Shown here in pieces: positions 1-9,069 of a stretch of DNA of 64,000 nucleotides; positions within the stretch are counted from its first letter, which is position 1; each line of letters starts with the position of its first letter. The stretch comes from Bacteroidaceae bacterium. Its GTDB lineage: Bacteria; Bacteroidota; Bacteroidia; Bacteroidales; Bacteroidaceae. The DNA lies in the NCBI GenBank assembly GCA_017617635.1, contig JAFZVW010000035.1, positions 1-64,000 of the forward strand, written 5' to 3'. Made by a program: the position numbers and the translations under genes. Below the pieces are notes generated by a model. It was given only the letters and a program-made list of their open reading frames with translations, was not told where the DNA came from and did not search any database.

Positions 1-38
1 AAATCCTTGTGTCCCCGGTTCGATTCCTGGTGGCACCA
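1..38 (+). tRNA. probable tRNA 3' end, cut by the window edge
   Basis: A T-loop TTCGATT (19-25) lies between possible T-stem strands 14-18 and 26-30. It is followed by a seven-base acceptor strand (31-37) and an A discriminator at 38. CCA does not seem to be encoded beyond the acceptor; the CACCA seen is part of it. One T-stem pair (16/28) is a C-U mismatch, so a tRNA remnant cannot be excluded. The anticodon is outside the window and the amino acid cannot be named. Confidence 0.5.
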
Positions 39-53
39 CGAAGTGGTGGTTGA

Positions 54-97
54 GATGCATAGATTTGCGCTTCGGTGTGATTTATGCATCTTTTTTA
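54..97 (+). terminator. intrinsic terminator after the tRNA
   Basis: Arms beginning GATGCATA and ending TATGCATC form a long, slightly imperfect stem capped by a TTCG tetraloop (54-90), followed directly by six T (91-96). It would end tRNA transcription before the argR leader. Confidence 0.8.
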
Positions 98-109
98 TGC
101 ATATATGCA
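98..109. promoter_or_regulatory. 12-bp perfect palindrome upstream of argR
   Basis: TGCATATATGCA is a perfect palindrome about 75 bp before the argR start. AT-rich palindromes are the usual shape of ArgR operators, so autoregulation is possible. The match to any known ARG box is not established and the motif shares bases with the preceding terminator. Confidence 0.2.
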
Positions 110-151
110 GATAGTTTTTCTCTTTAATTATATAATGTGTAATTTTTTTTG

Positions 152-159
152 TAACTTTA
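152..159 (+). promoter_or_regulatory. possible -7 element for argR
   Basis: TAACTTTA resembles the Bacteroidetes -7 box TAnnTTTG with a changed last base. It ends 25 bp before the argR start. No good TTTG lies at the expected -33 distance, so the call is weak. Confidence 0.3.
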
Positions 160-184
160 CGCCCGATTTGCATAAATAGTCATT

Positions 185-661
185 ATGGAGAGACAGGACA
201 AGGGAGCAAGACTACAAGTTATCCGCATGATAATTGCGAATTCGTCTATTGAAAATCAGGAAGAATTGTCTGTAGAGATGTTCAAGGCTGGTTTTCAGAC
301 CACACAGACAATGTTAAGCCGTGACTTGAAGCAGCTCAGAATATCCAAGGTCCGTACGCGCTCAGGACGCAGCGTCTATGCCCTGCCAGGTTCTGCTCAG
401 GTAAACCAGGCCGAGACACGCGAGGAATTCAATGCGACAAAATGGAGAGTAGAGTTCAGTGGTAATATTGCAGTTGTACATACTCCGCCAGGACATGCCT
501 CCCTTGCAGCCTATAATATAGACATGGCAGTAATACCGGAAATTCTCGGTACAGTAGCAGGAGATGATACCATTATTATAATTCTGGCAGAAGATGCCAT
601 CCGTGAACATGTCGTCCAATCCCTGCAGAAAATATTACCTAAATTAAAGCACAGGCAATGA
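185..661 (+). CDS. argR: arginine repressor ArgR
   Basis: This 158-residue protein matches the ArgR family in length and layout. The N-terminal winged helix covers about residues 5-75, including SRDLKQLRISKVRTRSG, the family's recognition-helix region. The C-terminal half is the arginine-binding oligomerisation domain, ending in a GTVAGDDTIIIIL strand typical of the family. ArgR binds DNA when arginine is bound and represses biosynthesis. It is first in the arginine/proline operon and its stop overlaps the next start (ATGA), so it probably controls its own operon. Seen: motifs, overlap. Inferred: autoregulation. Confidence 0.95.
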   Translation: MERQDKGARLQVIRMIIANSSIENQEELSVEMFKAGFQTTQTMLSRDLKQLRISKVRTRSGRSVYALPGSAQVNQAETREEFNATKWRVEFSGNIAVVHTPPGHASLAAYNIDMAVIPEILGTVAGDDTIIIILAEDAIREHVVQSLQKILPKLKHRQ

Positions 662-1317
662 AAGAGGTTAAGGAAAATAATACCGTTAATCAGGCAGACC
701 CCGGTAAGAATCCAGAAGGCATTCGCATAGTTGTGGCAGATTCCAGTCACGAGAAATATGTGGATGAGATTTTAGAGACAATACGTGTTGCTGCACGCAA
801 ACGCGGAACAGGTATTGCAGAACGCACCCATGATTACCTTTCTACCAAGATGAAGGAATCCAAGGCTGTCCTTGCGTTGGACGGTGACCGCTTTGCAGGT
901 TTCAGCTACATCGAGACATGGGGCAACCGCCATTACGTAACCACATCCGGCCTGATAGTACATCCCGACTATCAGGGGCAGGGCATTGCCAAGCGCATCA
1001 AGGACTATACATTCACACTTGCCCGTGTACGCTGGCCTCATGCCAAGATATTCAGTCTGACCAGCGGTGATGCTGTGATGAAGATGAATACCGCACTCGG
1101 TTATGTGCCTGTCAGTTTTAACCAGCTCACTGATGACGAGAGTTTCTGGCGTGGTTGTCAGGGATGCATCAATCACGATATCCTTGAATTGAAGCAAAGA
1201 AAATTCTGCGTCTGTACAGGTATGCTGTGGGATCCTGAAAAACATCACGGAGAGCCAACCAGCCTTGAGGTAATCAAGGATGTAATGCGAACATTGGTAT
1301 TAAGGGGAATAGAATAA
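658..1317 (+). CDS. GNAT acyltransferase, candidate N-acylglutamate synthase
   Basis: A 219-residue protein with a GNAT fold. The acyl-CoA binding loop HPDYQGQGIAKR lies near residues 102-113, and the TSGLIV strand before it is the usual GNAT beta-4. A Cys-rich stretch near the C terminus (CQGC, CVC) is unusual for the fold. It lies between argR and argG, where Bacteroides genomes keep a GNAT gene instead of a classical argA, so its probable job is acylation of glutamate with acetyl- or succinyl-CoA as the first arginine step. The fold is certain. The substrate is inferred from context and from the downstream argF'. Confidence 0.8.
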   Translation: MKEVKENNTVNQADPGKNPEGIRIVVADSSHEKYVDEILETIRVAARKRGTGIAERTHDYLSTKMKESKAVLALDGDRFAGFSYIETWGNRHYVTTSGLIVHPDYQGQGIAKRIKDYTFTLARVRWPHAKIFSLTSGDAVMKMNTALGYVPVSFNQLTDDESFWRGCQGCINHDILELKQRKFCVCTGMLWDPEKHHGEPTSLEVIKDVMRTLVLRGIE

Positions 1318-1343
1318 CAGGAAATTAAAAATGAAATCGATAT

Positions 1344-2549
1344 ATGTCAGAAAAGAAGAAGGTGGTTGTCGCATTTAGCGGCGGTTTGGATACAAGCTAT
1401 ACAGTAATGTATCTGGCAAAGGAGAAAGGTTATGAGGTATATGCTGCATGTGCCAATACTGGAGGTTTCAGTGCCGAGCAGCTAAAAGCCAATGAAGAGA
1501 ATGCCTACAAGTTGGGAGCAACCAAGTATGTTACTCTAGATGTTACCAGGGAATACTACGAGAAGTCCCTGAAGTACATGATTTACGGGAATGTACTCCG
1601 CAACAACTGCTATCCTGTTTCTGTCAGTTCCGAGCGTATCTTCCAGGCGCTTGCCATTGCCCGTTATGCAAACGAGATAGGTGCAAGTGCAATTGCACAC
1701 GGATCAACAGGAGCAGGTAACGACCAGATCCGTTTTGATATGACCTTCCTGGTAATGTGCCCAGGTGTAGAGATTATCACATTGACGCGTGACGGAAATC
1801 TCAGCCGTCAGGAGGAAGTCGACTATCTGAATTCAAACGGCTACTATGCAGATTTCACAAAACTGAAATACAGCTATAATGTAGGTCTCTGGGGTACCAG
1901 TATCTGCGGAGGCGAGATTCTCGACTCCAAGCAAGGACTGCCAGAGAGTGCATACCTCAAGCATCCGACAAAGCAAGGGCCTGAAACACTGAAGCTTGGC
2001 TTTGAGAAAGGTGAACTCGTCTCAGTCAACGGCAAGGAATACGAAGACAGGATTGCCGCCATCCAGGCTGTCGAGGAGATAGGCGCTGCCTATGGCATAG
2101 GCCGTGACTGTCATGTAGGTGACACAATAATAGGCATCAAGGGCCGGGTAGGCTTCGAGGCTGCAGCTCCGATGCTCATCATCGGTGCACACCGCTTCCT
2201 TGAGAAATACACACTCAGCAAATGGCAGCAGTACTGGAAGGATCAGGTTGCCAACTGGTATGGTATGTTCCTGCACGAGAGCCAGTATCTTGAACCTGTC
2301 ATGCCCGATATCGAGGCAATGCTTGCAAGCAGTCAGCGTAATGTCACAGGTGTTGTTGAACTCGAGTTGCGCCCGCTGATGTTCCAGACTGTCGGCGTAG
2401 ATTCACCAAACGACCTTGTCAAGAACAAGCTCGGTGAATATGGCGAGACTGCCAAGGCATGGTCCAGCGAAGACGCCAAAGGATTTATCAAGGTTTCGTC
2501 AACAGCACTTCGTGCATACTATTTGGCACATCCGGATGAAAAACGTTAG
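1344..2549 (+). CDS. argG: argininosuccinate synthase
   Basis: ArgG joins citrulline and aspartate with ATP to make argininosuccinate, the penultimate arginine step. The 401 residues fit the family. The N-terminal ATP pyrophosphatase loop AFSGGLDTS is at residues 10-18, and AHGSTGAGNDQIRFD near 119-133 is the citrulline/aspartate binding stretch. The gene starts 26 bp after the GNAT gene, and its last 14 bases overlap argC. Its usual partner argH is not in the window. Confidence 0.96.
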   Translation: MSEKKKVVVAFSGGLDTSYTVMYLAKEKGYEVYAACANTGGFSAEQLKANEENAYKLGATKYVTLDVTREYYEKSLKYMIYGNVLRNNCYPVSVSSERIFQALAIARYANEIGASAIAHGSTGAGNDQIRFDMTFLVMCPGVEIITLTRDGNLSRQEEVDYLNSNGYYADFTKLKYSYNVGLWGTSICGGEILDSKQGLPESAYLKHPTKQGPETLKLGFEKGELVSVNGKEYEDRIAAIQAVEEIGAAYGIGRDCHVGDTIIGIKGRVGFEAAAPMLIIGAHRFLEKYTLSKWQQYWKDQVANWYGMFLHESQYLEPVMPDIEAMLASSQRNVTGVVELELRPLMFQTVGVDSPNDLVKNKLGEYGETAKAWSSEDAKGFIKVSSTALRAYYLAHPDEKR

Positions 2550-3507
2550 GGTAGGAGTCCTGGGTGCGGCAGGCTATACGGGAGGTGAGTTGATTCGTCT
2601 CCTCTTGAACCATCCCCAGGCAGAGATAGTTTTTGCTAATTCTGAAAGCAATGCAGGTAATCCTGTGAGTGATGTACATGAAGGGCTTATCGGTGAAACG
2701 GGCTTGAAGTTTACTGACGAGATGCCTTTTGATAAGGTGGATGTGGTATTCTTTTGCTTCGGACATGGCAAGAGTGTGCAATTTCTTAAGGAACACAGCA
2801 TCCCTGCAAACGTGAAGATTATCGACTTGGCTCAGGATTTCCGTATCAAGGGTGATCACGACTATATCTATGGTCTCCCTGAGACACATCGTGAGCAGAC
2901 TCGTACCGCTCAGCATTTGGCTAATCCCGGTTGTTTCGCTACTTGTATTCAGTTGGCAATGCTGCCTGCATTGAAGGCTGGAATTATAAGCGGAGATATT
3001 CATGTGAACGGTATTACCGGTAGTACTGGTGCTGGTCAGAAGCCTGGTGCTACTACTCACTTCTCATGGCGTAACGACAATATCTCTGTCTATAAGACCT
3101 TTACCCACCAGCATTTGTTGGAAATTAACCAGACGGTACAGGAACTTTGTCCGGGTTATGATGGCCGTGTGCTGTTCATTCCTCAGCGTGGCTGTTTCAC
3201 ACGTGGTATCTTCGTGACTGCTTATGCCAATTGTGACATGTCTCTGGAGCAGGTTCAGCAGATATATGCCGATTATTACAAGGATGCTGCCTTCACGCAC
3301 TTTGTGACCAAGAGCCCTGATATGAAGCAGGTGGTGAATACCAACAAGGCTGTGGTGTATGTGGAGAAGTTTGAAGACCAGTTGTTGATGATCTCTTGCA
3401 TCGACAATCTGCTGAAGGGTGCCGTAGGTCAGGCTGTTCAGAATATGAACCTCATGTTTAATATAGACGAGAATGCAGGACTCAATCTAAAAGCAAGCGC
3501 ATTCTAA
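2536..3507 (+). CDS. argC: N-acetyl-gamma-glutamyl-phosphate reductase
   Basis: ArgC reduces N-acyl-glutamyl phosphate to the semialdehyde using NADPH. I start it at the ATG at 2536, which puts the Rossmann motif GVLGAAGYTGGE at residues 7-18 and gives 323 residues, normal for the family. A longer reading frame open from 2416 has no family-like sequence before this Met. The catalytic cysteine is Cys133 in NPGCFATC. The start lies inside argG (14-bp overlap), implying translational coupling. Codons end in T more often here (GGT, GCT, ACT, GAT) than in argG or argD. Confidence 0.95.
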   Translation: MKNVRVGVLGAAGYTGGELIRLLLNHPQAEIVFANSESNAGNPVSDVHEGLIGETGLKFTDEMPFDKVDVVFFCFGHGKSVQFLKEHSIPANVKIIDLAQDFRIKGDHDYIYGLPETHREQTRTAQHLANPGCFATCIQLAMLPALKAGIISGDIHVNGITGSTGAGQKPGATTHFSWRNDNISVYKTFTHQHLLEINQTVQELCPGYDGRVLFIPQRGCFTRGIFVTAYANCDMSLEQVQQIYADYYKDAAFTHFVTKSPDMKQVVNTNKAVVYVEKFEDQLLMISCIDNLLKGAVGQAVQNMNLMFNIDENAGLNLKASAF

Positions 3508-3536
3508 TCGAAATTGTAAATGTAAATCTGTAAATT

Positions 3537-4673
3537 GTGAAATTATTCGACGTTTATCCGCTGTTCGACATAGAAATTGACAAGGGAGAAGGATGTCACG
3601 TTTGGGACAGTAACGGGCAGGAGTATCTTGACCTCTATGGTGGTCACGCCGTAATATCCATAGGTCATGCACATACGCACTATGTGGATGCAATATCCAC
3701 ACAGGTTGCAAAGCTCGGATTCTATAGTAATTCGGTGCAGAATCCCATACAGAAAGAACTTGCAAACCGTCTTGGCAAGGCCTGTGGCTATGAAGACTAC
3801 CAGCTGTTCCTAATCAATTCTGGTGCCGAGGCCAACGAAAATGCTCTAAAACTTGCATCATTCTATAATGGGCGTACACGTATCCTCTCACAGGAAAAGG
3901 CATTCCATGGACGCACATCCCTAGCGGTCGAGGCAACCGCTAATCCAAAGATAATTGCTCCGGTCAATTCCAACGGACACGTAACATATCTTCCACTCAA
4001 CGATATTGAAGCATGGAAGAAGGAAATAGAGAAGGACGATGTCTGTGCATGTATTATCGAGTGCATACAGGGTGTTGGTGGCATCCGTATGGTTAGCGCT
4101 GAATTCCTGCAGGCTTTGCGCGAACTATGCGACAGGCATAATACCGTACTGATTTGCGACGAGATTCAGTGCGGTTATGGCCGTAGCGGTAAGTTCTTTG
4201 CACATCAATGGCTCGGTGTCAGGCCGGACATGATAACAGTTGCCAAGGGAATATGTAACGGCTTCCCTATGGGCGCAGTACTGATTTCTCCTAAGTTCCA
4301 CCCGGTATACGGCCAGTTGGGAACAACATTCGGAGGCAATCATCTTGCTTGTGCCGGCGCGTTGGCGGTACTTGATGTTATAGAGGCCGAAGGACTCATA
4401 GGTAATGCATACACCATTGGCGAGTATCTGTTAGCAGGACTCCGTAGACTTCAGGCCGAAAATTCACATATCACAGATGTCCGTGGCCGTGGACTTATGA
4501 TAGGCATCGAACTCGACATTCCATACAAGGAGCCGCGCTTGCGCCTCATTAAGGAGGAACATATCTTTACAGGATGTTCTGGCACCAATGTCATCCGCCT
4601 TCTCCCACCACTATGTATAACACGTGATGACGCCGACCGTTTCATCGCATCATTCAAAAAAGTACTATCATGA
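3537..4673 (+). CDS. argD: acetylornithine (or succinylornithine) aminotransferase
   Basis: A class III PLP aminotransferase of 378 residues. Landmarks are INSGAEANE (phosphate binding, about 93-101), CDEIQCGYGRSG (208-218) and the PLP lysine Lys237 in TVAKGICNGFPMG. It transaminates N-acylglutamate semialdehyde to N-acylornithine with glutamate. The start is a GTG, 29 bp after argC; no in-frame ATG gives a family-length N terminus. The stop overlaps proC by ATGA. The acyl group cannot be read from the sequence, but argF' downstream points to an N-acylated route. Confidence 0.93.
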   Translation: MKLFDVYPLFDIEIDKGEGCHVWDSNGQEYLDLYGGHAVISIGHAHTHYVDAISTQVAKLGFYSNSVQNPIQKELANRLGKACGYEDYQLFLINSGAEANENALKLASFYNGRTRILSQEKAFHGRTSLAVEATANPKIIAPVNSNGHVTYLPLNDIEAWKKEIEKDDVCACIIECIQGVGGIRMVSAEFLQALRELCDRHNTVLICDEIQCGYGRSGKFFAHQWLGVRPDMITVAKGICNGFPMGAVLISPKFHPVYGQLGTTFGGNHLACAGALAVLDVIEAEGLIGNAYTIGEYLLAGLRRLQAENSHITDVRGRGLMIGIELDIPYKEPRLRLIKEEHIFTGCSGTNVIRLLPPLCITRDDADRFIASFKKVLS

Positions 4674-5413
4674 AAATAGCAGTAATCGGTTGTGGAAATA
4701 TGGGAGGTGCGCTGGTCAGGGGATGGTGCGCATCAGGAATTGCCGAGGACATCACCATAACAGCCAAAACCCAGGACACTCTGGATTCCTATCAGACCTT
4801 GTATCCCGAGCTGAATGTTACTTTGTCCAACGCAGACGCCGTTAGCCGTTCGCATTATGTGATTATTGCAGTTAAGCCATGGCTGGTAAGCCAGGTTATC
4901 AGCGAGATGGAGGCTGAATTGGAGGGCAAGGTTGTAATATCCGTTGCGGCAAATGTACGCCATAAACGGATTGATTACTATGCAATGCCCAATATTGCTG
5001 CCGAGTATTCCCAAAGCATGACATTTATATCTCCTGCAGACGAGCAAGGAACTGTCGAAGACGCAGTCCTGGAGCTTTTCAGCGTAGTAGGCCAGGTAAT
5101 GCCTGTATCCGAATCACAACTCACAGCAGGAATGATGATGTCCGGCTGTGGTATAGCCTATGTCATGCGTATGATTCGTGCTATGATGTGCGGTGGAGTG
5201 GAAATGGGTTTCAGCCCATCACAGGCTCAGGAGATAGCCCGGCAGACCATGCAGGGTGCCGTTACCCTTTTACAGGAGTCGGGCATGCATCCCGATGTTG
5301 CGATAGACAAGGTTACTACACCAGGCGGAGTAACCATCAAGGGACTCAATGAACTGGACCATTCCGGTTTCAATTCAGCAATTATACGATGCCTCAAGGC
5401 CGGATTAAAATAA
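4670..5413 (+). CDS. proC: pyrroline-5-carboxylate reductase
   Basis: The last enzyme of proline synthesis, reducing pyrroline-5-carboxylate with NAD(P)H. The N terminus has the dinucleotide loop VIGCGNMGGAL (residues 5-15). The C-terminal signature VTTPGGVTIKGLNELD is complete. At 247 residues it is slightly shorter than the usual 260-280. It overlaps argD by 4 bp and proB follows after 7 bp, so the arginine and proline branches are coupled in one transcript. Confidence 0.93.
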   Translation: MKIAVIGCGNMGGALVRGWCASGIAEDITITAKTQDTLDSYQTLYPELNVTLSNADAVSRSHYVIIAVKPWLVSQVISEMEAELEGKVVISVAANVRHKRIDYYAMPNIAAEYSQSMTFISPADEQGTVEDAVLELFSVVGQVMPVSESQLTAGMMMSGCGIAYVMRMIRAMMCGGVEMGFSPSQAQEIARQTMQGAVTLLQESGMHPDVAIDKVTTPGGVTIKGLNELDHSGFNSAIIRCLKAGLK

Positions 5414-5420
5414 GCAGACA

Positions 5421-6194
5421 GTGAAAAGGATAACAGTCAAGGTCGGCAGTGCGGTCCTCACACGCAAGGACGGGACATTGGACGTAACACGCCTGTCGTC
5501 AATCGTTGACCAGATAGCAGTGTTGCGTAAGAACGGATACGAGGTAATACTCGTTTCCAGCGGAGCCGTGGCATCAGGCCGTGGGGAATTGCATCTTGGC
5601 AATACACAGGAACTGGACTCTGTCGGACAGCGTCAGCTTTTCAGCGCAGTAGGTCAGGCTAAGCTGATAAACCGTTACTACGATTTCTTCAGCGAGCACC
5701 ATTTGCACGTAGGTCAGGTTCTTACACAAAAGTCAGACTTTGATAGCGAGGAACACCGCCTCAACATGCAAACCTGCATGAATGTCATGCTTGAGAACGG
5801 CGTTATTCCCATAGTAAACGAGAATGATACAGTGTCCATTGCCGAGCTGATGTTTACCGACAATGACGAGCTCTCAGGACTGATAGCCCGTATGATGAAT
5901 GTCGACACCCTCATTATTCTCAGCAATATTGACGGTCTGTATGACGGCAATCCCGAAACCCCCGGCACCACTCTTATACACAAGGTCCTTCCGGGGAATC
6001 AAGTGGACAGGTATATACAGACGGAAAAATCAGTGGTCGGTCGTGGCGGAATGCAAAGCAAATGTGCTACAGCCATGGCTGTGGCATCATCAGGCATTGA
6101 TGTCTATCTTGCCCGCGGAACACGGGAGAATGTACTCACAGATCTACTCTTGTCAGGTGCAAATGTTCCGCATACACACTTCGTAAGACGATAA
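5421..6194 (+). CDS. proB: glutamate 5-kinase, kinase domain only
   Basis: ProB phosphorylates glutamate in the first proline step. The 257 residues cover one amino-acid-kinase domain: TVKVGSAVLT at the start, LVSSGAVASGRGE near 43-55, NENDTVS near 133-139 and GRGGMQSKCATA near 208-219. The C-terminal PUA domain present in many bacterial ProB proteins (about 367 residues) is absent. The reading frame is intact, so this is the short form and not a truncation. The start is GTG, 7 bp after proC. Confidence 0.93.
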   Translation: MKRITVKVGSAVLTRKDGTLDVTRLSSIVDQIAVLRKNGYEVILVSSGAVASGRGELHLGNTQELDSVGQRQLFSAVGQAKLINRYYDFFSEHHLHVGQVLTQKSDFDSEEHRLNMQTCMNVMLENGVIPIVNENDTVSIAELMFTDNDELSGLIARMMNVDTLIILSNIDGLYDGNPETPGTTLIHKVLPGNQVDRYIQTEKSVVGRGGMQSKCATAMAVASSGIDVYLARGTRENVLTDLLLSGANVPHTHFVRR

Positions 6195-6198
6195 ATAC

Positions 6199-7371
6199 AT
6201 GGAATTAGACAGCGCAAAGATAAAATCAGCATCACGCCGGCTCTCACGCCTCAGTGCCGGGGATATTGACAGTATACTTGCTGAGATGGCAGATGCAATG
6301 GAAGCATCAATACCAGCCATTATGTCAGCCAACGAAACTGACCTTTCACGCATGGATCCTGACAACCCCAAATATGACAGGCTGCAACTCACACCAGAGC
6401 GTATCAAGTCCATTGCAGCCGATTGCCGCAATGTCAGCCGGCTTCCATCACCCCTTGGCCGGGAATTGATGCACAGGACAATGCCCAATGGACTTGACAT
6501 AACACGTGTCAGCGTTCCGTTCGGAGTTATAGGCGTAATTTACGAGGCACGCCCCAACGTTACAATGGATGTCACATCCCTTTGCCTCAAGGCCGGCAGT
6601 GCTGTCGTGCTTAAGGGTGGCAAGGACGCAGACGTGACCAATCGGGCAATAGCCCAGGTCATACATTCCGTCCTGCATAACCATGGGTTGAGCGAAGATA
6701 CAGTGACTCTGCTTCCGGCTACACGCGAGGCTACTGCACAGCTGCTCGGAGCCAGAGGCCTTGTGGACCTGCTTATTCCACGCGGTTCGGCCGACCTTAT
6801 AAACTATGTACGCCAAAATGCGACGGTTCCTGTCATCGAAACAGGTGCCGGTGTCGTTCATTGCTATATAGACCAGGACGCAGACCTGCAGATGGCTGCG
6901 CGTATTGTCCAGAATGCCAAGTGCCGGCGTGTCAGTGTATGCAATGCACTGGACTGCCTATTGGTCCATCGCTCGCTCGAACCTCGTTTGGATCAGATAC
7001 TATCCCCGATTCGGGAGCGTGTAGGCATTCATTACGGAGACTATGGCCGCGAGTGGCTTTCGTACGATATGTCGGTAAAAATTGTTGATTCCATCGACGA
7101 AGCCATACAGCATATCAATACATACGGCAGTGGGCACAGCGAGTCAATCGTTACAGATAATCAGGATGCGGCAGCCAGATTCCTGCGTGAAGTAGACGCC
7201 GCATGCGTCTATCACAACGCACCGACCAGTTTTACGGACGGAGCACAGTTTGGTTTGGGTTCGGAAATAGGAATAAGTACACAGAAACTGCATGCACGCG
7301 GTCCTATGGCACTTCAGGAGATAACAACGTACAAGTGGATAATAAAAGGCGCAGGTCAAATCAGATGTTAG
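6199..7371 (+). CDS. proA: glutamate-5-semialdehyde dehydrogenase
   Basis: ProA reduces glutamyl phosphate to the semialdehyde with NADPH. The 390-residue aldehyde dehydrogenase fold has EARPNVT (116-122), LKGGKDA (138-144) and the catalytic cysteine at 248 in SVCNALDCLL. The C terminus FGLGSEIGISTQKLHARGP is the family signature. It begins 4 bp after proB, forming the usual kinase-reductase pair, and its last 7 bp overlap the acyl-CoA ligase start. Confidence 0.95.
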   Translation: MELDSAKIKSASRRLSRLSAGDIDSILAEMADAMEASIPAIMSANETDLSRMDPDNPKYDRLQLTPERIKSIAADCRNVSRLPSPLGRELMHRTMPNGLDITRVSVPFGVIGVIYEARPNVTMDVTSLCLKAGSAVVLKGGKDADVTNRAIAQVIHSVLHNHGLSEDTVTLLPATREATAQLLGARGLVDLLIPRGSADLINYVRQNATVPVIETGAGVVHCYIDQDADLQMAARIVQNAKCRRVSVCNALDCLLVHRSLEPRLDQILSPIRERVGIHYGDYGREWLSYDMSVKIVDSIDEAIQHINTYGSGHSESIVTDNQDAAARFLREVDAACVYHNAPTSFTDGAQFGLGSEIGISTQKLHARGPMALQEITTYKWIIKGAGQIRC

Positions 7372-9038
7372 AGAAATTCGTTCCCCAGACACAGTTCTCT
7401 GATTACGAGGACTTCATGCATAATTTTAGGGTCAACGTACCTGAGGATTTCAATTTTGCATACGATGTCGTAGACGCTTGGGCAGAGACAGAGCCTGAAC
7501 GCGAAGCAATCTTATGGACCAACGAGCGTGGTGACGTACGCCACTTCAACTATGCCGAGCTGAAAAGGTATTCAGATTCAGCAGCAAGTTATCTGCTGTC
7601 ATTGGGAATCAGGCGCGGAGACTGTGTCATGATCATTCTCAAGCGCCGCATAGAATGGTGGATAACAATGGTCGCCCTGCACAAAATCGGGGCAGTTGCT
7701 ATTCCAGCAACCCATCTGCTTACCGACAAGGACATCATATACCGTTGTCACGAGGCAGACATCCGTGCGATAATCTGCGTAGGGGATATGAATGTCCTTC
7801 GCAATGTCATCCGTGCACGTCCCTATTGCACGTCCTTGCAGCACTGCATCAGTATAGGGCCTGCAGTTCCGCAGAACTGGGAGAACTTCTGGCAGGGATG
7901 TATGCTTGCACCCAAGTTCAAAAGCCAGAAAGGCCAGAACAAGGTTACCGACAATTTCCTGATGTATTTCACATCCGGAACCAGTGGAGAGCCAAAGATG
8001 GTGATGCATGACCATTCCTATGCCCTGGCCCATATCCTTACCGCCAAATACTGGCACAACGTCCATCCCGGCAGCCTGCATCTTACAGTCGCAGATACTG
8101 GATGGGGAAAGGCCGTGTGGGGTAAGTTCTATGGCCAGATGATATGTGGCGCTACCATATTCGTATACGACTTTGAAGGCCGATTCGAAGCAGACAAGAT
8201 GCTTGCGGCCATATCCGGTTTCCATGTTACTTCGTTCTGCGCACCACCAACCGTATATCGCTTCATGATACGCGAAGACCTCTCCAAGTACGATCTCTCG
8301 TCACTCGAATACTGCACGACAGCAGGCGAGGCACTCAATCCCAATGTATTCCAGGAGTGGAAGGATAAAACTGGAATCATGATATACGAGGCTTACGGAC
8401 AGACCGAGACGACACTTGTCCTGGGATCTTATCCTTTTGTCGAACCGCGTGCAGGAAGCATGGGCCTCCCCAATCCCCAGTTCCATGTCGATGTGTTGGA
8501 TTCAAATGGTAACAGTTGCCCTACGGGAGAGCACGGACAACTTGTTATCCGTGTCGACGATCAGAAACCACTAGGTCTGTTCAAGGAATACTATTGTCAT
8601 CCGGAGATGGGCCAGTCGGCAATCCGTAACGGATGGTATTATACCAACGATGTAGTCTGGCGTGACGAGCAGGGATATTACTGGTTTGTGTGCCGGGCGG
8701 ACGATGTAATCAAGTCCAGCGGTTACAGAATCGGTCCCTTCGAGGTGGAAAGCGCCCTTATGACGCATCCTGCCGTGGTCGAGTGTGCTATTACCAGTGT
8801 GCCTGACGATGTACGCGGCATGGTAGTCAAGGCCACGATAGTCCTTTCTGCCGAGTATATCGGAATGGAAGGTCCTGATCTTGTTGCAGAGCTTCAGAAC
8901 CATGTCAAGCAGGAAACGGCACCATACAAATATCCCCGTATAATCGAATTCGTGGACGAATTGCCCAAGACAATATCAGGTAAGATCCGCAGGGTAGAAA
9001 TCAGGGAGAAGGACTCACAGAAGTGTAGTGAAAAGTGA
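7365..9038 (+). CDS. AMP-forming acyl-CoA synthetase of unknown substrate
   Basis: An ANL-superfamily ligase of 557 residues, close in layout to medium-chain acyl-CoA synthetases. Motifs in order: phosphate loop YFTSGTSGEPKM (about 203-214), YEAYGQTET (about 341-349), the hinge-region aspartate in GYYWFVCRADDVIKSSGYR (about 437-455) and the catalytic lysine in PKTISGKIRR near the C terminus. The ATG at 7365 overlaps the proA stop and starts the family-like sequence; the reading frame open from 7203 has unrelated residues before it. It sits between proA and argF' in an amino-acid operon with no catabolic neighbour, so it may serve acyl-CoA supply for the N-acyl arginine route. Family is certain, substrate unknown. 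Confidence 0.9.
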   Translation: MLEKFVPQTQFSDYEDFMHNFRVNVPEDFNFAYDVVDAWAETEPEREAILWTNERGDVRHFNYAELKRYSDSAASYLLSLGIRRGDCVMIILKRRIEWWITMVALHKIGAVAIPATHLLTDKDIIYRCHEADIRAIICVGDMNVLRNVIRARPYCTSLQHCISIGPAVPQNWENFWQGCMLAPKFKSQKGQNKVTDNFLMYFTSGTSGEPKMVMHDHSYALAHILTAKYWHNVHPGSLHLTVADTGWGKAVWGKFYGQMICGATIFVYDFEGRFEADKMLAAISGFHVTSFCAPPTVYRFMIREDLSKYDLSSLEYCTTAGEALNPNVFQEWKDKTGIMIYEAYGQTETTLVLGSYPFVEPRAGSMGLPNPQFHVDVLDSNGNSCPTGEHGQLVIRVDDQKPLGLFKEYYCHPEMGQSAIRNGWYYTNDVVWRDEQGYYWFVCRADDVIKSSGYRIGPFEVESALMTHPAVVECAITSVPDDVRGMVVKATIVLSAEYIGMEGPDLVAELQNHVKQETAPYKYPRIIEFVDELPKTISGKIRRVEIREKDSQKCSEK

Positions 9039-9066
9039 AGAGTGAAAAACGAAAAGTGAAAAGCAA
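9028..9066 (+). repeat. short degenerate GTGAAAAGTGAA-type repeat
   Basis: The end of the ligase gene and the gap before argF' hold several tandem variants of GTGAAAA. The same word family borders the four-helix-bundle cassette near 29790 and 30250. It may be slippage-prone filler. Confidence 0.5.
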
Positions 9067-9069
9067 AAG

